Shown here: one piece after another, positions 26,701 to 38,031 of the stretch
Numbering within the stretch: position 1 is the first letter of the stretch
Layout: every line of letters starts with the position of its first letter
Source of the DNA: Scortum barcoo
Taxonomy: Eukaryota > Chordata > Actinopteri > Centrarchiformes > Terapontidae
DNA: 64,000 bases
Reading direction: 5' to 3'
Assembly: GCA_023238725.1 (NCBI GenBank)
Contig: CM041538.1
Location: 3,912,380 to 3,976,379 of the forward strand
The notes under the pieces: generated by a model
What the model was told of the DNA's origin: nothing
The model's database searches: none
The model's input: only the letters and a program-made list of their open reading frames with translations
Position numbers and translations under genes: made by a program

Positions 26701-29041
26701 CCATCCAACATGATGGAGCTTGAGAGGTGCTGCAAAGAGGAATGGGCTGAAACTGCCCAAAGATAGGTGTGCCAAGCTTGTGGCATCATATTCAAAAAGA
26801 CTTGAGGCTAATGTAATTGCTGCCAAAGGTGCATCAACAAAGTATTGAGCAAAGGCTGTGAATACTTATGTACATGTGATTTCTTAGTTTTTTGGTTTTT
26901 CTTTTAATAAATTTGCAAAAATCTCAAAAAAATAACTTTTTTCACGTTGTCATTATGTGGTGTTATGTATAGAATTTTGAGGAAGAAAATGAATTTAATC
27001 CATTTTGGAATAAGGCTGTAACATAACAAATGTGGAAAAAGTGAAGCGTTGTGAATACTTTCTGGATGCACTGTAAAGTAAGAACATTTTCATAATGAAG
27101 TTAAACCGCTCACTGACGTTAACAATATTTCTGCTCAGCCTTGTGGAAGACTGCGGTCATGTGCAGTGAGTGCGCACAGGCAGATAGGTCGGCCATCTAA
27201 TCATTTCATATGAGCCAAATAAAAAGATTTGATGGGCTTATTACAGGACTCTGACAGCAACAGATGACAGATTGCTTTCTTTTATTCTTACTCGGCCCCA
27301 TTAAGCTTGATTGTACATCAGAACATCTTGTCATGTATTTTCACTCGATGCGGTTGTATAGGTAGATTTTATTTTATTTTTATTTTTTTTTACAACATTT
27401 CTTTGAATACGTTAGTGCGGATTTGGTCACATCAGCACATTTACTTTGAAAAGCACATACTGTGATTTAGTGTTAACCAGCTCTGAAGTAAAATAAGACT
27501 CCAGCTTCTCTTCCGACCCTCTCAGTGGTCACAACCTCCAGTTCCAAGGATCTTTTTACTACAGCTGTTCTCACTCACCATCAATCATCCTACCAACTGT
27601 CTGAATCGCTGCACCAACTCAGAATCATAAAATACAACCTCATAAAAAAATCACATCACATGCAGGCAGCCTGTCTGCCCAGTCTGTCCAGTAAGAGTAA
27701 AATATCTGCTACTTTACATGAATCAAGTACAATTATGATTATGACACACACACAGAAATGGTATAAAAATAGTTTTCCTGAAATAGATGTGTTACTATTT
27801 TTTCAGGCGGTTAAGTCAGCGGCCGACAGCGGAGGAGCTGGAACAGAGGAACATACTCAAACGTGAGTCACTTTGCACACAGTAAGAGTCATAATTAATT
27901 CATTTTTTTCCCCTGAGTGTGTGTGATCACACTCTTTCTTCTTCCTGCCAGCTCGGAACGATCTGGAGGAGCAGGAGGAGAAGAGGGAGATCAAGAGACA
28001 TTTGTCCAGAAAGGTGAGACAGAGGTGGAGACAGACACATTTAGATGGAACCCCAGCAGGAAATATGGACATGGTTGCCCTGGTGACCGCCCTTCAGATG
28101 GCAGCCCTTTAAAAGGATGATAGTATTATGTGTTGTCTTCCTCTCATTCTGTGTGTGTGTGATCATATCAGTAGTATTTGATTATATGTATTGATGGCTG
28201 AAACTAAAGCCTCTATTCCACTGCAGAGAAACATCATTTCATAGATTTCTCTGTTAGTTCACAATTTTTACTATTTTTTAAATTAATTTTAATTTTTAAT
28301 TCATTCTTTTAATACAGACGTGCAAAGGCTGTCATGTTATTCTGGTCCCATTTTGTCTCTTAGTAGGATAGCAGAAGCACAGTTAAACAGATGAAGCCAG
28401 GGAACATGTGATTATTACTTTTTTTTTTTAGGTGATCAAGGTGCAGATTCAATCATTTTAAAAAGCTTGCATGAAAAAAAACCATGGACAGTCATAATAC
28501 AAACATGTCTATTTAAATGCAGAGTCCAGAGACAGATAAAACTGTTCTGTTCATTCAAACAAAAATTTAGGACTTTCTTGGCAGACGTATGAAACCTGAG
28601 AGTGCGTTCTAATGTTCTATTGATTATTCAGCTTAAACTATACAAAGACAAAGAAGGGATTGTTCTTTATCTTTAATATTGTAGTGATTTTTAAACATAT
28701 TTACCTACACATCACATTGCAATTATTATTATTGTTTCCCTTTTTGTTTTTTTGTTGTTGTTTTTTAACACCACCTGCCAAAAAGCACAAACATGACCTA
28801 GGAACATTAGCTGTCTTCAGTTTAAATGTTGCAGGATATTGAGCCAGTTCATAATGACTGGACTGACGCGCCTCCTTCTTTACATCCTCTAGCTCAGCCA
28901 AAGGCCCACAGTAGAGGAGCTGAGGGAGGCGAAGATCCTCATTCGCTTCAGTGACTACGTGGAGGTCGCCGAAGCTCAGGACTATGACAGGAGAGCCGAC
29001 AAGCCATGGACGAGGCTAACAGCTGCTGATAAGGTTAGCTT

Positions 29042-29083
<42 letters not shown>

Positions 29084-29999
29084 GGAAATCCAAAAAAATG
29101 CTTACCTCTGCATACCTCTGGATTCACACAGTCTGCACACATAAGCTGCATGTGAATAAGTGTCTCTGTGCGTTGTTCAGGCTGCCATCAGGAAGGAGCT
29201 GAATGAGTTTAAAAGCACAGAGATGGAGGTGCACGAGTCGAGCCGTCACCTGACCAGGTAAGACATCTGCCAGTCATGTGACACAAGACGAGAAGATTAA
29301 AGCTGACCCAGCCCCCGCCGTCCCTGCCGCCGGATGTTTTAATACACCTGTTTGAGACAATATAGGTCTATATTGCCAGCTGGCACTTGTTTTCTGCAAT
29401 AAAATGTAAGGAAAAGGGTATTTCCCCCACTTATTGTATGCTTAAGTTCAAACAGGCCTCTGTAGAAATGTTTAAGATACGACTGAGATATGATCAGGAA
29501 GTAGAATGATCAAAATTCCAGCTGGTGATATAAAAATATGGAAAGGCAGGCAAACTGATGGCCATTTTAAGAAATCTCATAACTTTGTTAGAATTGACTC
29601 AACCTTTATCGTTTTAAGCTGCACACAGTCAGCCTCAGCTGTACCCGTGCTGTCTTCTTATCATATTGTTCAACCATAATTGTGAGCGGTCGGGCGTGAA
29701 AACTGTTTAAATTGGTCTCCTAGTTATAATTCTGAGTCTGGTGGTAAAATGGCAGCAGACACACTGATGCTTTCATTGGTATTAATGCAGATGATTCAGC
29801 TGAATAAAAGAAGCTTTAAAGTGACATTAGTACATTAAATGAGGTAACCTGTGATAAAGTGAATATTTCTTTACCTGTCTGTGGTGCTGGATGAAATGTC
29901 TGTGCCAATTTGTTTCTCACATATTTCACTCAGGACCAAAGCGTTGATCACTTTCTCTTTGTCGTCATGGTTTCTCCCTGCAGGTTTCATCGGCCATAA
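14148..29999 (+). CDS. phactr1: Phosphatase and actin regulator 1 (phactr1), 13 coding exons
   Basis: Coding exons: 14148-14448, 17786-17950, 21246-21326, 22006-22128, 22214-22417, 22500-22761, 23238-23440, 24486-24642, 27807-27862, 27952-28013, 28893-29033, 29181-29257, 29984-29999. All junctions are GT-AG and phases match; the total is about 615 residues (human about 580). PHACTR proteins bind G-actin through RPEL motifs and recruit protein phosphatase 1, coupling actin state to dephosphorylation of cytoskeletal targets. Exon 2 reads AEEVERLAAMRSDSLVPG and FKPWKWRKKK, the PHACTR1-type basic/NLS segment. Exon 3 carries the N-terminal RPEL (RQSREELIKKGVL). Exons 8-11 carry three C-terminal RPELs (RPSKRELEEKNIL, RPTAEELEQRNIL, RPTVEELREAKIL). 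The end (IRFSDYVEV, KPWTRL, HLTRFHRP) is the PP1-binding tail. PHACTR1 fits better than PHACTR2-4. Confidence 0.95.
14709..14735. repeat. GT microsatellite in phactr1 intron 1
   Basis: A short GT run about 260 bp after the exon 1 donor. No other function is visible. Confidence 0.9.
14820..15085. repeat. Dispersed fish repeat, copy 1 (phactr1 intron)
   Basis: A degenerate copy of a roughly 250-bp interspersed fish element. Diagnostic parts are TTAGTCTATAAAATATCA, then a CTTCAAATGACTTTGTTGGAC block, then AATTGAGAAGCTGGAACAGA. The same order appears, with variation, in the copy at 17388-17600 and partly in the others nearby. Confidence 0.55.
17388..17600. repeat. Dispersed fish repeat, copy 2 (phactr1 intron)
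   Basis: It opens with GGGCTGCAACTA, followed by TTTTGTCTATAAAATGACA, a GATGTCTTGG block, GAGAAGCTGCAG and a terminal TTGATTATCAAAATAGTTG. These are the landmarks of a common teleost repeat that usually starts GGGCTGCAACTAACGATTA. It is non-coding and non-autonomous. Confidence 0.6.
20417..20460. repeat. SINE/LINE 3'-tail-like motif
   Basis: The sequence TTGTAAGCTGCTTTGGACAA followed by AAGAATCAGCTAAATAAATG resembles the conserved 3' tail shared by several fish SINEs and their partner LINEs (GTAAGTCGCTTTGGATAAAA type). The 5' part of the element is not recognisable. Confidence 0.5.
21545..21840. repeat. Dispersed fish repeat, copy 3 (phactr1 intron)
   Basis: It opens with ATGGCTGCAATTAATGATTA and TTTTCATTAATGAATCGTCT, then TTGTCTGTAAAATATCAAGA, and closes with a CTTTTTGTTTCAGCACT end. 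It belongs to the same family as the copies at 14820 and 17388, and this copy preserves both ends best. Confidence 0.6.
23238..23440 (+). CDS. phactr1: phactr1 exon 7 with encoded poly-Glu/Asp tract
   Basis: The exon reads VPTVMIECDDDKENLPNEAD and then a run of about 30 acidic residues encoded by GAG/GAA/GAC trinucleotides (about 23340-23430). Mammalian PHACTR1 has an acidic tract at the same place, so position and charge are conserved, while the purine-rich repeat suggests length variation. It joins exon 6 in phase 2 and exon 8 in phase 1. The reverse-strand open frame rich in Pro/Arg/Leu is its shadow. Confidence 0.9.
25040..25165. repeat. Dispersed fish repeat, partial copy 4 (phactr1 intron)
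   Basis: It carries only the central block: TCCTCAAATATCTTCTCTTG, TTCACTGTCTAAAACTCAAA and GATATTTAATATTCAG. This matches the middle of the same interspersed family (the CCTCAAATGTCTTGTTTTG type). Ends are not recognisable. Confidence 0.45.
25459..27073 (+). mobile_element. Tc1/mariner transposon copy A (degraded), phactr1 intron
   Basis: The element runs from CAGTGCTTCC to GGATGCACTG and is flanked by TA on both sides, the Tc1/mariner target. Its long terminal inverted repeats contain GAAAGTATTCACAACGCTTC at the left and the complement at the right. The interior encodes a Tc1-type transposase in pieces on the + strand: a helix-turn-helix region (TKNPMVTLSELQRTSVERG), the block HGGGSIMLWGCFS and FQQDNDPKHTAKITK. 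Relative to copy B, the segment coding the first catalytic Asp (the DETKIE motif) is deleted near 26284 and replaced by a stop. Further stops and indels follow, so it cannot make active transposase. It lies between phactr1 exons 8 and 9. Confidence 0.92.
29043..29080. repeat. CA microsatellite just after phactr1 exon 11
   Basis: The CA run begins about 10 bp downstream of the exon 11 donor (GTTAGC at 29034). Such CA tracts near donors can affect splicing through hnRNP L, but here that is only a possibility. Confidence 0.9.
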
Positions 30000-31475
30000 G
30001 ACGGTTGAGTCAGACCTCGGCCACGCTGTTATACTCCCACACAAAGCCTCAAGTGTTCAGACTGCTACCTGCTGCCCTCGTACTGCTAACTGCGACCCTT
30101 TCCAGCGTCGACATCAAACTGACAAACTGGACATGAGACATGAGCACAGCAGACTGTGTGCTGCAGCCATTACAGGAAACAGGAGCAAACACTTTTAGAA
30201 ATACAGATGGATTCAACTCAGCTGGCGTCTCCCCTCAGTGGAGGTTTTACAGACTTCTTGATAATCAAAAGCTTTTAATTTAAAAAAAAAAAAAAACTTT
30301 TTAAAGATGCAGAGGTGGCAGTTTGTTTACTTTGCAGCACTTTTGTTTTTGAAGGCTTTTGGAAATCAAACAGAATCTGTGCTAATCTGAAGAATGGGAG
30401 CGGCAGGAGATGAAGATGGGACTTTATTTTTCATTTACAGGGATTGTTTTCTTGCCTTTTACCACATTCTCACTCTCCTTTGTCAACTGGACTAAATCTT
30501 TCCCAGGGGGCATGCTTGTGTTGGTGCAGTTTTATTCCACAGATAACATCTCAATGATGGTTTATCTCATTTTGCCAGAGGAATTAAAACATTTACAGCA
30601 GCTTCTGCTGTTGTAGGCAGCTGAATCTTAAGCCAAAATGTCCTAAAAATGCTAATCAAAGTCCCAAAATGTCCTCTGGAAGCTAGTAACAGTTTAAATT
30701 AAAAGACATACACACTAATCAACTGAGCAATAATTTCAGATTTTTTCCATCTGTTTATGGGCTGCATTCAAGAGTTCAAAACACTTTCAGACTTTAGATC
30801 TCCATTTTAAACCAAAGCAACTAGACTTGCTGTGGAAGTCGTGATCTTGAATGCATCCCAGAGTGACTGCTGTTGAGAGTTCAGTAACCCACTGTGTCGC
30901 TGTGCCTACAGTATTGTTTACAGGGATTTCAAAGTTGCCAAATTTACTTGTTTCATTTGATACAGAATATTATCTGTAGACACAGTAAAATGTTGCCCAA
31001 CTCTCTGCTGAACTACGAGAAAGTATATATATTTATTATTTTTTTTATTTACTTTTTTATTGTCTGAGACAAACCTTTGGCGGTACAAAATAAGAAAGCC
31101 CTGCCACCTTACTTACCGTTTTATTGTTTACAGTCCATATTAGGTTCATGAATTGGCAGTTTTAACCATATTATTGGGAGAACTGGTTGATATGTTGTGT
31201 GTGTTTTGACTGTGTGTCTGAGTGAGTGAGTGTGTGTATGCTTACGTACAGGCGTCAGTAATATTACTGTCTCTCGTATGTTTAAAAATGTTTTGGGAGA
31301 AAAATATTCTCAGAATTATAAGACTTGTACATAGCAAAGAAAGTAAGCGAGACTTTTCAAATGTTTTTTTGTAAAGCAGAAAAACTGCATGTGAGTATTA
31401 ATTTATTGTGAGTCTTCTATGATGTATGCAGTTTCTTAATGAAAGAAACTTATTAAAAAAAAGCTTCCTTGTCTT
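30000..31475 (+). other. phactr1: phactr1 3' UTR
   Basis: No coding exon is seen between the phactr1 stop codon and the tbc1d7 stop on the other strand. Two ATTAAA hexamers are candidate poly(A) signals, near 30698 and at 31452-31457. The latter is followed by a T-rich stretch and would give a UTR of about 1.5 kb. The end is inferred, not observed. Confidence 0.5.
31452..31457 (+). terminator. phactr1: Candidate phactr1 polyadenylation signal (ATTAAA)
   Basis: An ATTAAA variant hexamer followed by an A-run and a T-rich region (TTCCTTGTCTTTTTCT), as expected around a cleavage site. No canonical AATAAA was noticed between the stop codon and here. Confidence 0.4.
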
Positions 31476-31792
31476 TTTCTAAACAGGATTCATACATTCA
31501 CATTAATCAGCTTGAACCGTATAGACATTTTTTCAGCATTTATGTATTCAAGTGTATCAGTCTTTGGGGAATGCTGGGAACTGTCCTGTCAGTATGAAAA
31601 GTGGCTCCCAGCTCCCCTGGCTTATTAAATGTAGCCTGTGATGAGTTTTTAGTTCAGTCATGCAGACTCGAATCCCCACTGACACCAAACGCCACAGCCT
31701 GTTAGTCTCTCAGTGGAGTTAAGAGGAAGTCCTGGTGGATCCCGGGATGGCGCCTCATCCCTGGACCCAGATTTCTGTGGAGCTCCGTGTGG

Positions 31793-34700
31793 CTACACAG
31801 CATGTATCAGAGTGCCGCAATACTTGTGCCACAAGTCGATGGCTTTAGTCACAATGGCGTCTGTGTTTTCCTGCGGTATCTGGGAGGGAAAAGTTATCAT
31901 GAGGTTTTGCGAGGGCACTTAATGAGAACAAAAACAGTGCATTTTATTTTGACAATAACAGCGTTGTGCTGGCATTTACTCACGTTGCACAGAAACTTGA
32001 CCACACCTTCGGGCCGGTTGATGCCCATCAACATGATCTTGTAGCTGAGCAGAATCTCCAGGGCCACAAACACCAGGATCTTACAGGAGCCACTGATCAC
32101 CTTATCCCACACCCTAAAAAGAATCAGCATCTTGGTTCAGGTCAAGATACAACCAAAGTCTCTTCATTTTGTATAAAACAGGCTTCAGAAGGATACATCT
32201 TTCATGTCCGAAGGTTGTATGCGAATGTATTTCTGACCTTTGTAAAGGCGTACTGAGACATAAAAAAAACAGCAGCACACAACGCATTTAAATAATGTGA
32301 ACAGTAAACTGACCTCTGCAGGCTGGATTCAGGCAGGCAGCCAGCGAAGCAGCGTCTAAACCAGAGGCTGTAGGGCAGCTGAGCCAGGGTTCCGCTGTTC
32401 TTCAGATGGTTAAGCAGTCGAGGTTCCTCCTGACTCAGATAATGCTCCAGGCTCTTTGGCTACACCACAACAAAACAGAGGGAAACAACAAGGTCTTAAT
32501 TCATAGTCATGCAGATTAAAAATAATGTGATCCAAACTCCTGAGTTATGCCAACTTTATCACATCAATTCTAGCATTTTTTAAACTAAATTTATACCATC
32601 TGCTTTGTATCTCTCATCACTGAGTGCGATGACGCATTTTCAGAACTACACTACAAAAACAAAAGAATTCTCTTTAAAATCAAGAGTGTCCCCATAAAGA
32701 TTAACATAAGGCATTCAATTTATTTTGCTTTTCAAATACAGACTGTTTCATTCTATAAACTAACCTGCCTCATACTGTTGTGAATCTTAAAATCCTTGTC
32801 AATATGTGGTTTGGTAACTGTTGCCCTGGAAAACAACAGAATCATTGAGGAAAGCAGTAACATGATCCATCCATCCATCCATCCATCCATCCATCCATCT
32901 AGACAGACAGATAGATACAGTGCTTCCAGAAAGTATTCACAACGCTTCAGGTTTTCCACATTTTGTTATGTTACAGCCTTATTCCAAAATGGATTAAATT
33001 CATTTTCTTCCTCAAAATTCTACACACAACACCACATAATGACAATGTGAAAAAAGTTTTTTTTTTTAGATTTTTGCAAATTTATTAAAAATAAAAGAAA
33101 TCACATAAGTATTCACAGCCTTTGCCATGAAGCTCAAAATTGAGCTCAGGTACATCCTGTTTCCACTGATCATCCTTGAGATGTTTCTTCAGCTTAATTG
33201 GAGTCCACCTGTCGTAAATTCAGTTGATTGGACTTGATTTGGAAAGACACACATCCTGTCTATATAAGGTCTCCACAGTTGACAGTGCATGTCAGAGCAC
33301 AAACCAAGCATGAAGTCAAAGGAATTGTGGGTAGACCTCAGAGACAGGATTGTCTCGAGGGCACAAATCTGGGGAAGGGTACAGAAAGATTTCTGCTGCT
33401 TTGAAGGTCCCAATGTGCACAGTGGCTTCCATCATTCCATAAATGGAAGAAGTTCAGAACCACCAGGACTCTTCCTAGAGCTGGCCGGCCGTCTAAACTG
33501 AGCGATCGGGGGAAAAGGGCCTTAGTCAGGGAGGTGACCAAGAACCCGATGGTCACTCTGTCAGAGCTCCAGCGTACCTCTGTAGAGAGAGGAGAACCTT
33601 CCAGAAGGACAACCATCTCTGCAGCAATCCACCAATCAGGCCTGTATGGTAGAGTGGCCAGACGGAAGCCACTCCTGAGTAAAAGGCACATGGCAGCCCG
33701 CCTGGAGTTTGCCAAAATGCACCTGAAGGACTCTCAGACCATGAGAAACAAAATTCTCTGGTCTGATGAGACAAAGATTGAACTCTTTGGCATTAATGAC
33801 AGGCGTCATGTTTGGAGGAAACCAGACAACGCTCATCACCAGGCCAATACCATCCCTACAGTGAAGCATGGTGGTGGTGGCAGCATCATGCTGTGGGGAT
33901 GTTTTTCAGCGGCAGGAACTGGGAGACTGGTCAGGATAGAGGGAAAGATGAATGCAGCAATGTACAGAGACATCCTGGATGAAAACCTGCTCCAGAGGAT
34001 TCAAGGATTCTTTATTGTCATTCCAAAACAAGTTAAACATGGGATGGAACGAGATTAGTTACCCTGGTCCCAGTGCAAGCCCAATAAGTAGAGCGCTCTT
34101 GACCTCAGACTGGGGCGAACAGTTCATCTTTCAGCAGGACAATGACCCTAAGAAAACAGCCAAGATAACAAAGGAGTGGCTTTAGGACAACTCTGTGAAT
34201 GTCCTTGAGTGGCCCAGCCAGAGCCCAGACTTGAATCCGATTGAACATCTCTGGAGAGATCTGAAAAATGGCTATGCACCGAAGCTTCCCATCCAACCTG
34301 ATGGAGCTTGAGAGGTGCTGCAAAGAGGAATGGGCGAAACTGCCCAAAGATCAGGTGTGCCAAGGCTTGTGGCATCATATTCAAAAAGACTTGAGGCTGT
34401 AATTGCTGCCAAAGGTGCATCAACAAAGTATTGAGCAAAGGCTGTGAATACTTATGTACATGTGTTTTCTTAGTTTTTATTTTTAATAAATAAAACATCT
34501 CAACTTTTTTCACTGTTATTATGTGGTGGTGTGTGTAGAATTTTGAGGAAGGAAATTAATTTAATCCATTTTGGAATAAGGCTGTAACATAACAAAATGT
34601 GGAAAAAGTGAAGCGTTGTGAATACTTTCTGGATGCACTGTAGATAAAGTTCACTTTGAAACTGATCATTTCTAGTGGTAATATACATGGGTGTTTTATT

Positions 34701-36633
34701 CTTTGCTAAACACTTGTAACACCTTGTAAAGACTTACCAGGTGGGGTATGGAGTCTCCAAACTTTGTGTGGAACTGATTGACGAAACACTTTATCAGCCA
34801 ATAGCAATCAACAGGATCATCTACGATCTCTTCCATGGCTCGACTGATGGAGAGGAAATCCTCGTTCTCTTCATCCTGAAACAACAAATCAATACCACGT
34901 ATTACAACACTGAACAATAAAAGAAGCAACAGGAAACCCAACTACTAGCATCCTGAAAAGGTTTGTATGCGTGGCATCTATCACAACACTCGCACAACAC
35001 AAAACAAAAGTCAACAAAATTATTTAAAACATGAGCTGTCTTGTATTTTAATTATTAGATTTGATAGACAATTTGTTCTTAAACTGTTTGAAATTCAGAC
35101 AAATTCAGACAAATGTTGTTCAAGTCAAAAGATAGATGAACTAGATGAAGAGCTGATCTTTGCAGTGATTAAGCATCTGAGTCACTTTTTAGACTAAAAC
35201 ATAGCTTCAAAGGCAAACCACTGCACAGCTCTACAGTGAAGGCAGACATATAGTATTTAGATGTATTCCCACTGTGTGGTTTCCCTGTTTAATTATGGTC
35301 CCAAATATATCTACTTTATCAGTTACTGAAGTGAAAGCACAAACGGATTTTTAGTAAGAGAAAAGATGTCCTAATGTAAATAAAAAGCTTTAAATTATTA
35401 CCAACAATATGGTTAACAGTCATTTTCCACTCCAGAGATTCTATAATTATTTCAATTCTATTTTAAAAAGCTTGGTGCTAGCTTCTGTGGACTGCTTAAA
35501 CAAGAAGCTATCCATACATATAAAAAACGGGCACATTTAAATGGATAAAAATCACTGTATTGATTGATTCCTGCTGACAGTCAAGACTTGCTAGATTTAA
35601 AAGAAATAAAAAATACAGTCCAATCCAAAATTCTTGTCATTTTATTACCTGTTTGAGTCACTAACTACAAACTAACTACACACTCACATTTGTGTTAGAC
35701 ATGCCAACTTTCTTCTCTAATAAGATCGTCAGTAGAGCATCTAAAACACAACTTTCATGTCAAATCCTGCACCAACCTGAACTTTGATAAATGAGCCTGT
35801 CAGTGCTCTATGTAATTTTTTTTCTGATGTTTTATCAGTCTCAATTATGACTATATTACTCTGGGGTGTGCTTCATCTTACCGGAGCTGAGGTCTCAGAG
35901 CATCGTGGGAGCACCTGGCTCTCAAGCTGAAACATGCGCAGGTAGATATGGGTGGAGGGCGTGGAAGAGTTGATGTATCTCATCACCTCGAGACCCTTCA
36001 GGATGTCCTGGTATTGCTCTTTCCTGTAACCTCCCACCAGAGCATGAGAGTCACTGTGGGGAGGTAAGATGCCTGCAAGAACACAAGCATCATATTTAAT
36101 CTAATCTTTTACAGACACACAATCTTGGGATTGAAAGCCATTACTGCGGTACGTGTGTGCCTGTCTCTTACCCAACAACACCTTCCACACATGGATCCTA
36201 TACATGGAGGGGAGGGGGAACCGCTGACTGAAGGTGCTCAGCTTTTCCAGATCTGTCAGAGTGCAAACATTGATAACAGGACAAGAGCTAATTAACATCC
36301 ATAAATAATAATAATATATATATTAATATATGAAAATAATATTCAAGCAGCTGCTGGGAATAAAACCCATAGTGCAACATTTCCTGGCTGTACATGGTTG
36401 GCGCTCGTGTGACAACCCATTTCTTCCAGCATGTAAAAGGAACAATAACTTTATTTGTCCCCTTCAATAAGCCATGTTTAGTCAGAAATACTTGTGTTGG
36501 CTAACATGACCTGTTACCTACCCAAAGGATTATCCTTCAGCAGTATTTCCAGTGATTTCTTCTCCTCCACTCCTCTGAAGCCCACTTTCTCATAATATGC
36601 AGAGCGAAAATTTCTCTGAGGGTCGTCAGCCAT
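31793..36633 (-). CDS. tbc1d7: TBC1 domain family member 7 (tbc1d7), TSC complex subunit, 7 coding exons
   Basis: Coding exons in transcript order: 36633-36522, 36252-36172, 36072-35882, 34875-34738, 32459-32314, 32113-31984, 31879-31793. All are GT-AG with matching phases, giving 294 residues (human 293). The start reads MADDPQRNFRSAYYEKVGF. Strong landmarks are FSQRFPLPSMYR, ILPPHSDSHALVGGYRKEQY, VDCYWLIKCFVNQFHTKF, LWFRRCFAGCLPESSLQR, VWDKVISGSCKILVFVALE and AIDLWHKYCGT at the end. TBC1D7 is the third subunit of the TSC1-TSC2 complex, which acts on lysosomes as a Rheb GAP brake on mTORC1. The IxxDxxR and YxQ catalytic finger motifs of active Rab GAPs are not evident, consistent with a structural role. 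It is convergent with phactr1, as in mammals. A Tc1 copy sits in the intron between exons 4 and 5. Confidence 0.96.
32869..32899. repeat. ATCC tetranucleotide array
   Basis: About eight ATCC units immediately upstream of the Tc1 copy B left end, with short AGAC/AGAT repeats between them. It lies inside a tbc1d7 intron. Confidence 0.9.
32918..34640 (+). mobile_element. Tc1/mariner transposon copy B (degraded), tbc1d7 intron
   Basis: It has the same termini as copy A (CAGTGCTTCC to GGATGCACTG) and TA on each side. The transposase frame is more complete than in copy A: RRTTISAAIHQSGLYGRVA, then WSDETKIELFG with the first catalytic Asp, HGGGGSIMLWGCFS, FQQDNDPKKTAKITKEWL with the second Asp, and a coded PDLNPIEHLWRDL with the Glu, giving a DD(34)E-type triad. 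A 96-bp insertion at 33998-34093 and several indels break the frame. It is oriented antisense to tbc1d7. Its length of 1723 bp minus the insertion is close to copy A. Confidence 0.93.
33998..34093. mobile_element. 96-bp insertion nested in Tc1 copy B
   Basis: Copy A runs straight from CTCCAGAG into CGCTCTTGACC, whereas copy B has 96 bp between these two parts. The insert begins GATTCAAGGATTCTTTATTG and is followed by a possible 4-bp duplication AGAG (33994-33997 and 34090-34093). Its start resembles ends of short dispersed fish elements. The family is unknown. Confidence 0.7.
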
Positions 36634-38004
36634 ACTTTAACCTGCTCAGTGACAGCTGCACAACATTTCCCTACAGTGTGGACATTTACATTATAGCTGT
36701 GGCACACAGAGCTTTCTTGATACTAAAAAAAGACCACAACATTTGGTCATGCAGTTAATTTAGGGGGTGAAACATGCTAAAACACACCACCTGTGACAAA
36801 TCTTTCAATGGTATTTTTATTTAGGTAATTAACGTCATGTGTGGGTTAGCAGAGAGGAGCTAACCGAGTTCACTTCACTTACCTTCAGCTAAAAGCTAAT
36901 ATGTTAACTAGAAGCATGACTACAGCTAACGAGCTAAAGTTACAAAGACCGGCGAGTATGAAGCATCTGTAACTTCAACATTAACGCCGACACCATCAGA
37001 TCCAGGTCACATGTAGGTGGACGGTGCTCGTTTCTTCATTGACAACATGCTAACCACAATTGTTGTTGAAATCTTTGTTGTTGAAAAATTGAAAAACTTC
37101 CGGGTAGTAGTGTCAAAATAAGGCGCCGACTGTGCAATTGAAATAAAAATAGCTAATTTGGCGCACTGCCCAAGACGTTTCCCTCAAGACGTGTGTAAAA
37201 CTAACTGAGCCACAATATACTATCCCCGAAATGTCTTTATCACGATCTGTCTAAAGTAAAACTGGTGTGCGTAAACCCACAAGCGATGTCGTAATCTGCT
37301 CTTATTTTGAAAGCAACTTCAAACGAGCACACCTTCCGGTGTCATGTCCTCCACGCCCATTGTCTGCAGTTTAATACTTCTGTGGGTGAGACGGTTCATT
37401 GGGGCTAATTACCTATTGATCTGTTAACACAAGAGTACACCTTAAATAACAACTCACCAACTTTATCAGAATAGTATCTACTTTCAGGGGAAACAGTAGA
37501 CCATTAAAATGTTCTCATAACTTATGTTTACTTTATCAACTCTTATTTTCCCTCATGAAAGTCCACTGAAAGGGCATAGGGCTAACGGATGTCCAAAATT
37601 CACAAGCATTTGCCTGCCTACACACATTGGATTTGGTTTGAGGAAATGTATAACATGATATGGAATGTTTAAATGAATTTCAAATAATTTTGTCTGATTG
37701 GAAATGAAAACATTATACCAATGAGACATTCTGTTAAAGCATATTTAGCTTTTACTTTAGAATAATTTATCCTTAAAATTTCATTGGACTTCGTATGACT
37801 TGACCAACACCCTTATTTATGAGTATAGTAAGAGTTTTACTTTTTTTCTTTTTCCTTATAGCATTTTTATGTCTCCTTCAAGTTGTGTGCGAAAACAACT
37901 ACCTATAAACTGAGGACTATCTAAATATGACTTGTACCTATCAAATGTGTTTTAATTCAGCGTGAAACTGATACGTTATAAAAACAGTCATGAATCCATA
38001 TGGG
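36634..38004. promoter_or_regulatory. tbc1d7 5' region and promoter; dsp-tbc1d7 intergenic gap
   Basis: There is no coding exon here. Directly upstream of the tbc1d7 ATG on the minus strand are possible acceptors (GTGCAG, GAGCAG), so a 5' non-coding exon is plausible. The stretch near 37090-37160 has an ETS-like ACTTCCGGG and E2F-like TTTGGCGC motifs, and ACCTTCCGG occurs near 37331, all typical of a housekeeping, TATA-less promoter. The rest, to the inferred dsp transcript end, is AT-rich without visible features. Confidence 0.5.
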
Positions 38005-38025
38005 CAAAAGAATCAATGGTTTGCT

Positions 38026-38031
38026 TTTATT
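38026..38031 (-). terminator. dsp: dsp polyadenylation signal (AATAAA on minus strand)
   Basis: TTTATT on the plus strand is a canonical AATAAA on the minus strand, about 600 bp after the dsp stop codon. It would end a short 3' UTR near 38005. Confidence 0.55.
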
